8,780 nucleotides of DNA from Asaia bogorensis (GTDB lineage Bacteria > Pseudomonadota > Alphaproteobacteria > Acetobacterales > Acetobacteraceae): contig CAMBXJ010000153.1 of NCBI GenBank assembly GCA_945871455.1, forward strand, positions 1 to 8,780, written 5' to 3'. This document shows positions 1-6,556 of this stretch, in pieces. Numbering within the stretch: the stretch's first letter is position 1; every line of letters starts with the position of its first letter. The position numbers and the translations under genes are program-made. The notes beneath the pieces were generated by a model. That model was not told the origin of the DNA and ran no database searches. It saw nothing but the letters and a program-made list of their open reading frames with translations.

Positions 1-62
1 TGTTCCGCGTGCCCGACCCGCCACCTGGCGCCGGGGAGATTCAGGCGCATTTGCGCGACATA
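1..62 (-). pseudogene. Fragment of an ISKra4-like transposase (C-terminal part)
   Basis: Bases 1-62 align without gaps to bases 8031-8092 inside the transposase gene at the other end of the window, with 52 of 62 positions identical by my count. The frame is kept: the minus strand reads YVAQMRLNLPGA, where the other copy reads YVAQKRLKLPGA. Similarity stops abruptly after base 62, so the upstream part of the gene, including the preceding GSGEIES motif, is gone. The fragment runs off the left edge of the window, so its 3' end and the IS terminus cannot be seen. At 84 percent identity this is an older or different family member rather than a recent copy of the right-hand element. Confidence 0.85.
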
Positions 63-463
63 TGCCCGGACGCCGACCGAACCAGGGGTCTCTATCCGGT
101 ACCGGAACGGGCGTGTCGATCCAACGGTGACCCGGCGGCGGCGGCGCGAACAGCACAAGGCTCCGGCCGCGGTTGCCCCTTATGCTGCATTGCCTCTTGG
201 CGGACGAACCAAACGGACTCGCTTACCGAGGGGTGAATTTGCCCATAAAGGAAACGTCCCAGGTTCCCCGCTCGTGATCGGTTCGCCTCGCCAGCGATCC
301 TGCGTCGCATGGCTTTGAGCATCGTTCAGACAGAGGCTTCGAACGGGTCGGGCGAGGCCGTGGCTTTCCTCGAAGGTATATCAAGGTTCGATTGGCCCGT
401 GAGACTGGCCGCGCTGCGCAGTCGGCCGGGTGACCCATTACTGTGTGCTCCAGCGCAATTAGG
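63..463. other. Intergenic stretch without a supported gene
   Basis: About 400 bases lie between the transposase scrap and the end of the glycosyltransferase gene. The short open frames on both strands are rich in Arg and Pro, lack convincing ribosome binding sites and resemble no family I know, so I annotate none. A GC-rich inverted repeat at 403-423 (GACTG...CAGTC around GCGCTGCGC) lies about 40 bases past the glycosyltransferase stop and could help end that transcript, but no U-run follows it on the minus strand. The stretch may be decayed DNA next to the old IS fragment. Confidence 0.5.
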
Positions 464-1642
464 TCACCTGGCTTTTTGCCGCATGGCCATGGCGGCGTCG
501 GTCAGGGCCAGTTTCTGGGCAACCCGGACACTCCAATCATGCGCCTGCATCGCCTCGCGTCGCGTGGCACGAGCGGTGTCATCCTCGGCCAACGCGGCCT
601 CGATTTGCTCGATGAATTGCTCGGGCGTCTCGGCGATCCGCACCAATGGCGCCAGACGGCGTGCCACGGGGACCGGCCGTCCCACCACGGGCAGTCCGGC
701 GGCCAGGTATTCATAGCACTTCAATGCATCTCCATTGCGGGTGATATCGTTGTCCGGGAACGGTAGGAGCCCGACATCCATGCCCTTCAGGTAGCCAGGG
801 AACGCGTCATAATCTTTCGGGCCCAGCACGTGGATGTTCGGGATATCGGCGAAGACGGCGGGGTTGAAGCCAAACCAAACATATCCAACCAGCACGATGG
901 ACCAGGATTGGCGCGCCAGAGCGATGGCGCAAATCAGATCGACATCGATCTTCCATGGATCCAGACCACCCATATAACCGATGACTGGCCTCTTCCGGCA
1001 CGCGATGTCCTGCGGGATTTCGGTCTCGGGCGCACGGGCGTTGCTGAAAAACGCGACGTCAGCCGCGCAATTGACCGTCACTGTCCGGGGGTTGTGCTGA
1101 CGCCGCGGGATCGACAGCTCCTCGGTGCAGCATATCACCAAATCGGCTTGCCGGCAGGTTGCCGCTTCCATTGTTCGCACGGTGCGCCGTTGACCCTCCG
1201 ATACCGCCAGCGCCTCGTCATGATCGCCACATTCATAGACGCTGAACTCTGCCTTCAGTGCCGACAGTGCCCGCGCGGTATCGTAAAGATAGGTCCAGGC
1301 GACGAGCCTTTGGAAGCCCAATTGCTTGCAGACACGCCTGACCAGCCGGCCAAGAATATGGCCGGTCAGACGGGCCATGACCGGGGACCGCGATCGTCCC
1401 GGCACACCGATCGGCGGAGGACGATAGATCCACATCCGCTCGCCTTCCCGCCGCAGGCCGTAGCCGCCCCCGACCCGGCGCTTTTGGATCGCGGCGACCC
1501 GCAGCATGGATGACGCGGTGTGCATGGGCTCCACGATCAGCACCCGGTGGCCGGCGCGCGCGAAATTGATCGCCGTGTTCTCGGGGAGGCTGCGGACGAC
1601 CTGCCATTCGGAGGGCACGAAGACCGCGATGTCGAATTTCAT
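464..1642 (-). CDS. GT-B fold glycosyltransferase (GT4-like)
   Basis: The 392-residue protein has the two-lobed layout of GT-B glycosyltransferases. The N-terminal acceptor lobe starts with MKFDIAVFVPSEWQ and a strand/loop entry, has a VYECGDHDEA segment near residues 135-144 and an ADLVICCTEE strand near 166-175. The donor lobe contains PVIGYMGGLDPW (219-230), a SIVLVG strand (248-253), NIHVLGPKDYDAFPGYLKGMDVGLLPF (269-295) and DALKCYEYLAAGLPVV (305-320). The latter carries the conserved Glu (E311) that binds the nucleotide sugar in GT4-type enzymes. No signal peptide or clear membrane segment is seen, so it is probably cytoplasmic and acts on a lipid-linked or polysaccharide acceptor. Donor and acceptor cannot be told. 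The ATG at 1642 has no strong ribosome binding site of its own but overlaps the stop of a small upstream frame as ATGA. The divergent methyltransferase supports a surface-polysaccharide role. Confidence 0.88.
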   Translation of the reverse strand: MKFDIAVFVPSEWQVVRSLPENTAINFARAGHRVLIVEPMHTASSMLRVAAIQKRRVGGGYGLRREGERMWIYRPPPIGVPGRSRSPVMARLTGHILGRLVRRVCKQLGFQRLVAWTYLYDTARALSALKAEFSVYECGDHDEALAVSEGQRRTVRTMEAATCRQADLVICCTEELSIPRRQHNPRTVTVNCAADVAFFSNARAPETEIPQDIACRKRPVIGYMGGLDPWKIDVDLICAIALARQSWSIVLVGYVWFGFNPAVFADIPNIHVLGPKDYDAFPGYLKGMDVGLLPFPDNDITRNGDALKCYEYLAAGLPVVGRPVPVARRLAPLVRIAETPEQFIEQIEAALAEDDTARATRREAMQAHDWSVRVAQKLALTDAAMAMRQKAR

Positions 1643-1902
1643 ATCGACACACCACGGGCCGGAGCATCGCCGCTCATCGATCGATCCCGGGATTCGGCGC
1701 CATCGTCAATGGATGATTGTCGCACACGACGAACGGTTTGCCGCAAGCCATTCATGAGGCGGATGTATCCCTCAACCGATATGAAGCCCGCCATCGCGAG
1801 CAGAACGAACACGCATTGGTACCAATAAGCGGGTTGGCAGGGCAAGTTATCTCGAACCGAAAAGCTGGACTGCCTCCGCTCCGGGGGCGCTCGCATCGCC
1901 AC
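1639..1902 (-). CDS. Small putative membrane protein, coupled to the glycosyltransferase
   Basis: This 87-codon frame starts with GTG at 1902 (ATG alternative at 1896) and ends in TGA at 1639-1641, overlapping the glycosyltransferase ATG by the classic ATGA arrangement. Residues about 26-41 (AYWYQCVFVLLAMAGF) form a hydrophobic stretch long enough for one membrane span. It is followed by several Arg residues (R48, R54, R58, R59, R61), which would put the C-terminal tail in the cytoplasm by the positive-inside rule. I recognise no family. The overlap, the hydrophobic segment and the lack of a ribosome binding site for the next gene favour a real gene. Against it are the weak ribosome binding site upstream, the rare start codon and the disordered-looking C-terminus. 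It could also be the tail of a broken larger membrane gene. Confidence 0.4.
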   Translation of the reverse strand: MAMRAPPERRQSSFSVRDNLPCQPAYWYQCVFVLLAMAGFISVEGYIRLMNGLRQTVRRVRQSSIDDGAESRDRSMSGDAPARGVSI

Positions 1903-1945
1903 ACTAGGTCCAACAACCGCCTCGGGGTGCGCACCGAGTGGTCGC

Positions 1946-1983
1946 TTTACATGGACATTTCAGCCGACCCGCCGCTACATAAT
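1946..1983 (+). promoter_or_regulatory. Possible weak promoter for the methyltransferase
   Basis: The 118 bases between 1903 and 2020 must carry the promoters of the two divergent units. On the plus strand CATAAT (1978-1983) matches the -10 consensus at 5 of 6 bases. TGGACA (1952-1957) matches the -35 at 5 of 6, but the 20-base spacer is longer than optimal. TTTACA (1946-1951) is a second, worse-spaced candidate. The gene start is about 38 bases downstream of the -10. This is a pattern match only. Confidence 0.2.
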
Positions 1984-2020
1984 CGCATCGGCCAGGGTTC
2001 AGGGACGGGGACGGGTAGGC

Positions 2021-3208
2021 ATGGCGATCGAGCAATCACTGTACCGGCGGCTATCGGAGTTGCCGGCCCTGGAACGTCGCCCGGAGGACAGCTTGCGCTG
2101 CAAGGTTTGCGGCAACACCGCCGTGCCCTTCGACATCGTCGATTTCAACAAATGCTCCTCCGGCTACCCTTTCGGTTTCGCCGACGTCGCCGTGCCCTGG
2201 CATCGATGCGCCCATTGCGGCTTCCTGTTCACCGCGTTCTTCGATGATTGGGACGACCAGGATTTCGCGCGCTTCGTCTATAATGACGACTACATCAAGG
2301 TCGATCCCGAATACGCGGAAATCCGCCCGCGCCTGGTGGCTGAACGGATGGGGAAGATGCTGGCGGGGTATGAGGGCGCGCGCATTCTGGACTACGGGTC
2401 CGGTCGCGGCGTATGGGTCCAGCAGATGCGAGAGAGAGGGTTCGCGCATGTCGATGGCTACGATCCCTTCGCGCAACCGGTCCGCCCGGAGGGCCGCTAC
2501 GATCTGATCACGTGCCAGGAAGTGATCGAGCACAGCCCGCGTCCGGTCGAAACCCTCGCCGACATGGCTGGACTGTTGGCCGATGACGGCTGCATCCTGC
2601 TGGGTGAATCATTGCAACCCAACAATATCTTCGAGGCGCGCTGCTCCTGGTGGTACGCGGCGCCGCGCAACGGGCATTGCTCCACTTTCGCCGATCGCAC
2701 TCTGGCCCATTTGGCGGAGGCGGCTGGGTTTCTCCTGCATTCCGGGAAGCAGCCCACGCTCCATGCGCTACGCCGGGGGGAGCGGTTTGCCGACCTGGCA
2801 CGCGCACTGAGCGGGCCGCGGCGGATATTTCGCCGGATTGGCGCGCCAGGGGTGCCCAATGCGCCGGGCTTCAATGGCGTCGAGCCCATGCACAACGGAC
2901 CGTTCCAATGGACGCGGGATCCGCGTATCGAGTGGCGGATTCCGGCGGTGACCGCCGATCTGCTGCATCTTGGCATCCCCTTCGCGCATCAGTTTCGGCC
3001 TCAATACGCGGCGCAATGCACGGTGAAGATCGATGGCCGCGATGCTCGCGTTGGCGTGCGGGAGAACATGATTTTCGCCGAGGCCGAGGGACCGTTTACC
3101 GATGCGACGGTCACGGTGGAGTTGCTGACCCCGCCGTTGAAAGAGTCCACCGGTGGGCGGAGGATCGGGTTGGCGTTGCGGGTGGTCGAGGACCCGATCC
3201 CAATTTAG
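2021..3208 (+). CDS. Class I SAM-dependent methyltransferase with zinc-binding N-terminus
   Basis: The 395-residue protein begins with two Cys pairs, C27-x2-C30 and C63-x2-C66, a likely zinc-binding module as found in front of many Methyltransf_23-type enzymes. The Rossmann methyltransferase core follows: the SAM-binding glycine loop LDYGSGRG at 123-130, the acidic DGYDPF (D148) that would hold the SAM ribose, and DLITCQEVIEH at 161-171 for the post-I motif. After the core (roughly to 250) comes an extension of about 120 residues ending in GGRRIGLALRVVEDP. It looks beta-rich and resembles the beta-sandwich tails of some polysaccharide-modifying enzymes; that is inference. The ATG at 2021 follows a GGGTAGGC purine-rich stretch and keeps the Cys cluster in frame. 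With the divergent glycosyltransferase it probably methylates a sugar or sugar nucleotide in glycan synthesis. The target is unknown. Confidence 0.85.
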   Translation: MAIEQSLYRRLSELPALERRPEDSLRCKVCGNTAVPFDIVDFNKCSSGYPFGFADVAVPWHRCAHCGFLFTAFFDDWDDQDFARFVYNDDYIKVDPEYAEIRPRLVAERMGKMLAGYEGARILDYGSGRGVWVQQMRERGFAHVDGYDPFAQPVRPEGRYDLITCQEVIEHSPRPVETLADMAGLLADDGCILLGESLQPNNIFEARCSWWYAAPRNGHCSTFADRTLAHLAEAAGFLLHSGKQPTLHALRRGERFADLARALSGPRRIFRRIGAPGVPNAPGFNGVEPMHNGPFQWTRDPRIEWRIPAVTADLLHLGIPFAHQFRPQYAAQCTVKIDGRDARVGVRENMIFAEAEGPFTDATVTVELLTPPLKESTGGRRIGLALRVVEDPIPI

Positions 3209-3237
3209 CACAGCCCACTCCGCCCTCCTTGCCCTCT

Positions 3238-3255
3238 CGTTGATCGAAATCAACG
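3238..3255 (+). promoter_or_regulatory. Perfect FNR/FixK-type box upstream of the host-attachment gene
   Basis: TTGAT-CGAA-ATCAA at 3240-3253 is an exact match to the CRP/FNR-superfamily consensus TTGAT-N4-ATCAA used by Fnr, Anr and FixK proteins. The dyad extends one more pair on each side (C3238/G3255). Its centre (3246.5) is 59.5 bases before the ATG at 3306. A class II activator site at -41.5 would put the transcription start near 3288, with a poor -10 candidate (CAGCAT, 3276-3281). The same 7-bp stem could form an RNA hairpin after the methyltransferase stop at 3208, but no U-run follows it. Confidence 0.6.
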
Positions 3256-3281
3256 CGCGCCAGGCCGTCGGCTGTCAGCAT

Positions 3282-3298
3282 CCCCTCATAGAGAGGGG
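3282..3298 (+). promoter_or_regulatory. GC-rich hairpin holding the ribosome binding site
   Basis: CCCCTC (3282-3287) and GAGGGG (3293-3298) form a 6-bp stem with the loop ATAGA, followed directly by TTTT and, 7 bases after the stem, by the ATG at 3306. The 3' arm is also the best Shine-Dalgarno sequence of the host-attachment gene (AGAGGGG). It may hide the ribosome binding site in longer transcripts, for instance read-through from the methyltransferase, or act as a weak terminator of that gene. If transcription starts near 3288 the 5' arm would be absent and the site would be free. Confidence 0.45.
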
Positions 3299-3305
3299 TT
3301 TTCCC

Positions 3306-3767
3306 ATGGTTATGCATCACAATCAGTACTTTGTCGTCGCGGATGGGGGGCATGCCCGGTTCGTCAAACCGGCGTCGGACAACGCCCTTCACACCGTGGT
3401 CGCCGTGGATTCGGCCACGGTTCATAAGCGTTCTCACGACCTCGGCAGCGATCATCCGGGCCGCTCGTTCGAAAGTGCAACACCGGCCCGCCACGCCCAT
3501 TCCCCTCATTCGGACCCGCACGACGCCGAGAAGGTGAAATTTGCCAAGCTGGTTGCTGCACGAATTTGCGAGGAATCGACTCAGGGTGAGTTCAATGAAC
3601 TGGTGCTGGTCGCGCCGTCGCATATTCTGAAAGAATTGCAGGACGGCCTGGACAAGCCGACAGGTGCCAAACTGATCGGAACCTTGGCCAAGGATCTGAC
3701 CAAAGTGCCGGATCATGAATTATGGGCGCATCTGAAACATTGGCTCCGTCCTACCCATCGGCTGTAA
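3306..3767 (+). CDS. Host-attachment family protein (baeRF-related)
   Basis: The 153-residue product matches the family annotated as 'protein required for attachment to host cells' (Pfam Host_attach). Family hallmarks are visible: VVADGGHARFVKP near the start (10-22), GRSFES (52-57), a His/Asp-rich linker AHSPHSDPHDAEKVKFAKLVAARI (64-87), the strand NELVLVAPSHILKEL (97-111) and the ending KDLTKVPDHELWAHL (129-143). The family was named from an Agrobacterium mutant phenotype. Its fold has been linked to archaeo-eukaryotic release-factor-like (baeRF) domains, so a role in translation stress is an alternative to adhesion. No signal peptide or membrane segment is seen, so it is probably cytoplasmic. 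I chose ATG 3306 over upstream in-frame starts because AGAGGGG lies 7 bases before it and the family similarity begins there. The gene is monocistronic and has an FNR-type box upstream. Confidence 0.9.
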   Translation: MVMHHNQYFVVADGGHARFVKPASDNALHTVVAVDSATVHKRSHDLGSDHPGRSFESATPARHAHSPHSDPHDAEKVKFAKLVAARICEESTQGEFNELVLVAPSHILKELQDGLDKPTGAKLIGTLAKDLTKVPDHELWAHLKHWLRPTHRL

Positions 3768-4068
3768 ACGCCCATTTCGGCCGGACCTTCCAAAAGGGCA
3801 TCTGAATCGCGTTCGATTTCCGGCCGGCGGCTACCCTATGGGTCATAGCCTCGGACGGTTGGTAATAACCCGTAATTTCTCGAAGACCGTGATCTTCTCA
3901 CCGACCGTCCGCTGCGACGGTCATCACTGCAATGGATCTCCCCGACCCGACCACCCGAAGAAAAGACCCGGGTGATCGCGGTCGCGGGACTATCGGCGTG
4001 CCACGAACCGCCCGAAAAGACCCTCATGGACGCATTGTCGAACGGGGCCGTCTCGATGCGTTCGATCG
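3768..4068. other. Intergenic region between convergent genes
   Basis: About 300 bases separate the ends of the host-attachment gene and the SDR gene, and I see no supported gene. Structured elements are present: a stem GGCTA/TAGCC (3829-3833, 3846-3850) enclosing CCC-TAT-GGG; a perfect 7-bp inverted repeat GACCGTC/GACGGTC with a 6-base loop (3903-3922); and two similar palindromic patches, ATTTCGGCCGG (3774-3784) and ATTTCCGGCCGG (3816-3827). None has a U-run typical of intrinsic terminators, but one or more probably help end the two converging transcripts. Confidence 0.5.
3903..3922. repeat. Perfect 7-bp inverted repeat, possible terminator stem
   Basis: GACCGTC (3903-3909) and GACGGTC (3916-3922) are exact reverse complements with the loop CGCTGC. 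It lies in the gap between two convergent genes, where a bidirectional stem could slow both polymerases. No T-run flanks it on either strand, so the terminator role is a guess. Confidence 0.35.
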
Positions 4069-4848
4069 TCAGGCGGTGGCGCCGCCGTCCACGGGAAGCG
4101 CGACGCCCGTGATGTAGGACGCTTCGTCCGACAGCAGGAACAGCGCCGCGTTGGCGACTTCCTCAGGCTGAGCAGGGCGGCCCATCGGAATCTGGCCGCC
4201 ACGCTTCAGGACGAGGGATTCCGCCGTCTCGCCGGCGGGCATCTGGCTGTCCGGACGGGCCACGAACACGCGCAGCATGGGGGTATCGACGGGGCCGGGG
4301 CAGACCGCGTTGACGCGGATCTTTTCTTTGGCGTAGCGCTTGGACAGGCCGTGTACCAGGCCCACGATGCCGAACTTGGCAATGTTGTAGACCGGGCTGA
4401 ACTGCGATCCGGTCAGGCCCGATGTCGACGCGGTGTATAGCAGCGACCCGCCGCCGCGGGCGCGCATTTCAGGCAGCGCGGCAACGGTCGTGACCATCAC
4501 CGTGCGCACGTTCAGGTTCATCGCGAGGTCGTAGTCGTTCCAATCGAGCCCCTCGATCGCCGACGGGCCGGGGTGGCCGACATGGTTCCACGCGAAGTCG
4601 AGCCCGCCGAATGCGCTGACAGTCTGGTGGACGATGTCGCGTGCGAAGTTGTCGTCGGTCAGATCGCCCGACAGCGCGATCGCCTTGCCGCCGGCATCGG
4701 TGATGGTCTTCACCACCGCGTTGGCGGCCTCGGCGTTCAGGTCGACAACGGCGACCGAGGCACCTTCCCGGGCAAAGCGGATCGCCCCGGCCCGTCCCAT
4801 GCCCGAGCCCGCGGCCGTGACGATTCCGATCTTGTTCTGCATACGCAT
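4069..4848 (-). CDS. Classical SDR family NAD(P)-dependent oxidoreductase
   Basis: The 259-residue protein has the length and motif order of classical short-chain dehydrogenases. TAAGSGMG at 11-18 is the cofactor-binding TGxxxGxG loop, with Ala for the first Gly. D36 at the end of the second strand suggests NAD(H) rather than NADP(H), and D62 in GDL contacts the adenine. NHVG (88-91) replaces the usual NNAG. The catalytic tetrad is N111, S141, Y154 and K158, with Ser 13 residues before Tyr as expected. CPGPVDTPM follows, and ITGVALPVDGG is the standard ending. It should oxidise a secondary alcohol or reduce a ketone; the substrate is not readable. It is the last gene of the operon, 27 bases after the hydrolase stop. 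ATG 4848 has GGAG eight bases upstream; a second in-frame ATG at 4842 is possible. Confidence 0.93.
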   Translation of the reverse strand: MRMQNKIGIVTAAGSGMGRAGAIRFAREGASVAVVDLNAEAANAVVKTITDAGGKAIALSGDLTDDNFARDIVHQTVSAFGGLDFAWNHVGHPGPSAIEGLDWNDYDLAMNLNVRTVMVTTVAALPEMRARGGGSLLYTASTSGLTGSQFSPVYNIAKFGIVGLVHGLSKRYAKEKIRVNAVCPGPVDTPMLRVFVARPDSQMPAGETAESLVLKRGGQIPMGRPAQPEEVANAALFLLSDEASYITGVALPVDGGATA

Positions 4849-4875
4849 AGTATTGTCTCCGTACGAAAGCCGGCG

Positions 4876-5670
4876 CTATTGCGCGCCCAGCCAACCCATC
4901 ATGATGTGATTGAAAGTTTCCGGATGTTCGACATTCGGAAAATGCCGAGCGGCGGCGATCTGCTCATAGCGTCCGCGGGGCACCAGTTCGGCGATGCGCC
5001 GATTGGCTTCCGGCGGCGTGCCGGCATCGTCGGCGCCGCAGACCACCAGGACCGGCAGTTTCAGCGTCGGCAGTTGCGGCACGAAATCGTAGTTCCGGAT
5101 CGCGTCGATGCAGCCGATATACCCGGCGGGCGTGGTCCCGGCGATGGTGTCGCGGATCTGCTTGTAGCGATTCGGGCGAGCGGACTTGACCGCGTCGGTC
5201 AGCCAGCGCTCCACCGTGGGATCGGCCAGCGTTTCCAAGGTACCTGCATCGCGCACCATCTTCTGCCGATCTTCCCAGGTGGCCTGGGAGCCTGGGGGAG
5301 TCTGTGGCATCGTGTCGCACCACATCGCCGACAACAGGCGATTGCCGTGCTCGATCGCGAAAGCCTGGCCGATCATGCCGCCGATCGACAGGCCGATGTA
5401 ATGCACCTTCGTCAGCGCCAGCGTGTCCAGCACCGCGGCCACGTCGCCGGCCAGTTGGCTCATGGTATAGGGGCCGGCGACCGGTCCGCTGCCGCCATGT
5501 CCACGCATGTCGATACGCAGGACACGGAAGCCACCCGCCAGCAGCGCCGGCACCTGTTCGGCCCACATGCCGCCATCGGAGGCCAGCGAGTGGGTCATGC
5601 ATACGACCGGTGCCGTTTCGGCGCCGACCAGATCATAGGCGATATTGCGCCCGTTCAGTGGAAGCAGCAT
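4876..5670 (-). CDS. Alpha/beta hydrolase (3-oxoadipate enol-lactonase-like)
   Basis: The 264-residue protein shows the alpha/beta hydrolase fold. MTHSLASDGGMW (25-36) carries the oxyanion-hole region, and IDMRGHGGS (53-61) is the conserved loop after strand 4. The nucleophile elbow is GLSIGG with S95, the acid is D215 in CGADDAGTPP, and the base is H243 in AARHFPNVEHPETF. The overall pattern is that of PcaD-type enol-lactone hydrolases and related C-C or ester hydrolases, but this family label often misleads on the substrate. There is no signal peptide, so it is cytoplasmic. It sits 21 bases after the sulfurtransferase, and ATG 5670 is preceded by GGAAGGAA. In this operon it may cleave an ester, thioester or lactone made by its partners. 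Confidence 0.92.
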   Translation of the reverse strand: MLLPLNGRNIAYDLVGAETAPVVCMTHSLASDGGMWAEQVPALLAGGFRVLRIDMRGHGGSGPVAGPYTMSQLAGDVAAVLDTLALTKVHYIGLSIGGMIGQAFAIEHGNRLLSAMWCDTMPQTPPGSQATWEDRQKMVRDAGTLETLADPTVERWLTDAVKSARPNRYKQIRDTIAGTTPAGYIGCIDAIRNYDFVPQLPTLKLPVLVVCGADDAGTPPEANRRIAELVPRGRYEQIAAARHFPNVEHPETFNHIMMGWLGAQ

Positions 5671-5691
5671 CGGCGTTTCCTTCCCTCGTGA

Positions 5692-6555
5692 TTAGGCCGC
5701 CTGGATCGGCAGGCTCTCGTCCTTCGCCCATTCCGACAGCGAGGCATCGTAGACCTTGACGTTCGTGTGTCCCAGCATGATCAGCGCGAGCGCATCGGCC
5801 GTCGCCGCGATGCCGCCGCCGCAATAGGCGATCACCGGCCGATCCATCGCACCCACAGCGGCCAGACGCTTGCGCAGTTCGTCGGCGGGAAGAAACGTGT
5901 TCGTTGCCGGATCCAGCAGATGTGCCGCGGCGACCGTCGCACTGCCGGGAATCTGCCCGGGGCGGCCATAGGTCCCGCCACTGTACTGCGCCGGCATCAG
6001 CGCGTTCAGCGTGCAGATGGACGCATCGCCCATCGCGGCCTTCACCTCATCCTTGTCCGCCATCAGGTTGCGGACGGCCTGGACCGTGAAACTGCCTGGC
6101 GCGCGATTGACGCCGGGGCCGGTTTCGGTCGGACGGCCTTCCTTGCTCCATTTCTGCCAGCCGCCGTTCAGCACCGCGGCATTGTCGTGCCCGAATTCGC
6201 GCAGCAGCCACCACACCCGCGTCGCCCACCAGGGATTGGCGGTGCTGTAGGTGATAACGCGCGTATTGTTGCTGACCCCGAACCGCCGCATCGAGGCCGC
6301 GAAATCGTCCGGCTTCTGGCGCATGAAGCTGAATTTCTGCGTCGTGTCCGACACGTCGCGGGAGACGTCGCAGAACTGCGCGCCCTTCACATGGCCCTTC
6401 TCGAAATCTTCCCGCCCTGGGACGATCCTGTAGGGGCCGGACGGCTGGACCTGAAGATGCGTCGTGCAGTCCAGCACGATGACATCGGGGTTGGACAGGT
6501 TCTGTTGCAGCCAGTCGGTCTCGACCAGGAACTGCGGATGAACGAAATCGGTCAT
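5692..6555 (-). CDS. Two-domain sulfurtransferase (rhodanese / 3-mercaptopyruvate type)
   Basis: The 287-residue length fits tandem-domain rhodaneses. The inactive N-terminal domain has VIVLDC (25-30), GHVKGAQFCDVS (54-65) and the diagnostic NPWWATRVWWLLREFGHDNAAVLNGGWQKW (107-136). The C-terminal domain has YGRPGQIPGS (196-205) and the catalytic Cys C245 in YCGGGIAA. Such enzymes move sulfane sulfur from thiosulfate or 3-mercaptopyruvate to thiols or cyanide through a Cys persulfide. The active loop C-G-G-G-I-A resembles the CGSGVT of mercaptopyruvate enzymes more than the CRKGVT of thiosulfate rhodanese, but lacks the usual Thr. There is no export signal, so it is cytoplasmic. Its ATG follows the VOC stop by a single base (TGA-G-ATG), so the two proteins are probably made in similar amounts. 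Confidence 0.93.
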   Translation of the reverse strand: MTDFVHPQFLVETDWLQQNLSNPDVIVLDCTTHLQVQPSGPYRIVPGREDFEKGHVKGAQFCDVSRDVSDTTQKFSFMRQKPDDFAASMRRFGVSNNTRVITYSTANPWWATRVWWLLREFGHDNAAVLNGGWQKWSKEGRPTETGPGVNRAPGSFTVQAVRNLMADKDEVKAAMGDASICTLNALMPAQYSGGTYGRPGQIPGSATVAAAHLLDPATNTFLPADELRKRLAAVGAMDRPVIAYCGGGIAATADALALIMLGHTNVKVYDASLSEWAKDESLPIQAA

Positions 6556-6556
6556 C

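Noticed and set aside
309..716. Plus-strand frame of 135 codons
   Set aside because: It overlaps the glycosyltransferase gene antisense for most of its length, resembles no family and is an expected by-product of high-GC coding sequence.
830..1513. Plus-strand frame of 227 codons
   Set aside because: It lies fully antisense to the glycosyltransferase, whose motifs are clear, and its translation has no recognisable domain.
4573..5691. Plus-strand frame of 372 codons
   Set aside because: It runs antisense to both the SDR and the hydrolase genes, whose catalytic residues are intact. Long antisense frames are common at this GC content.
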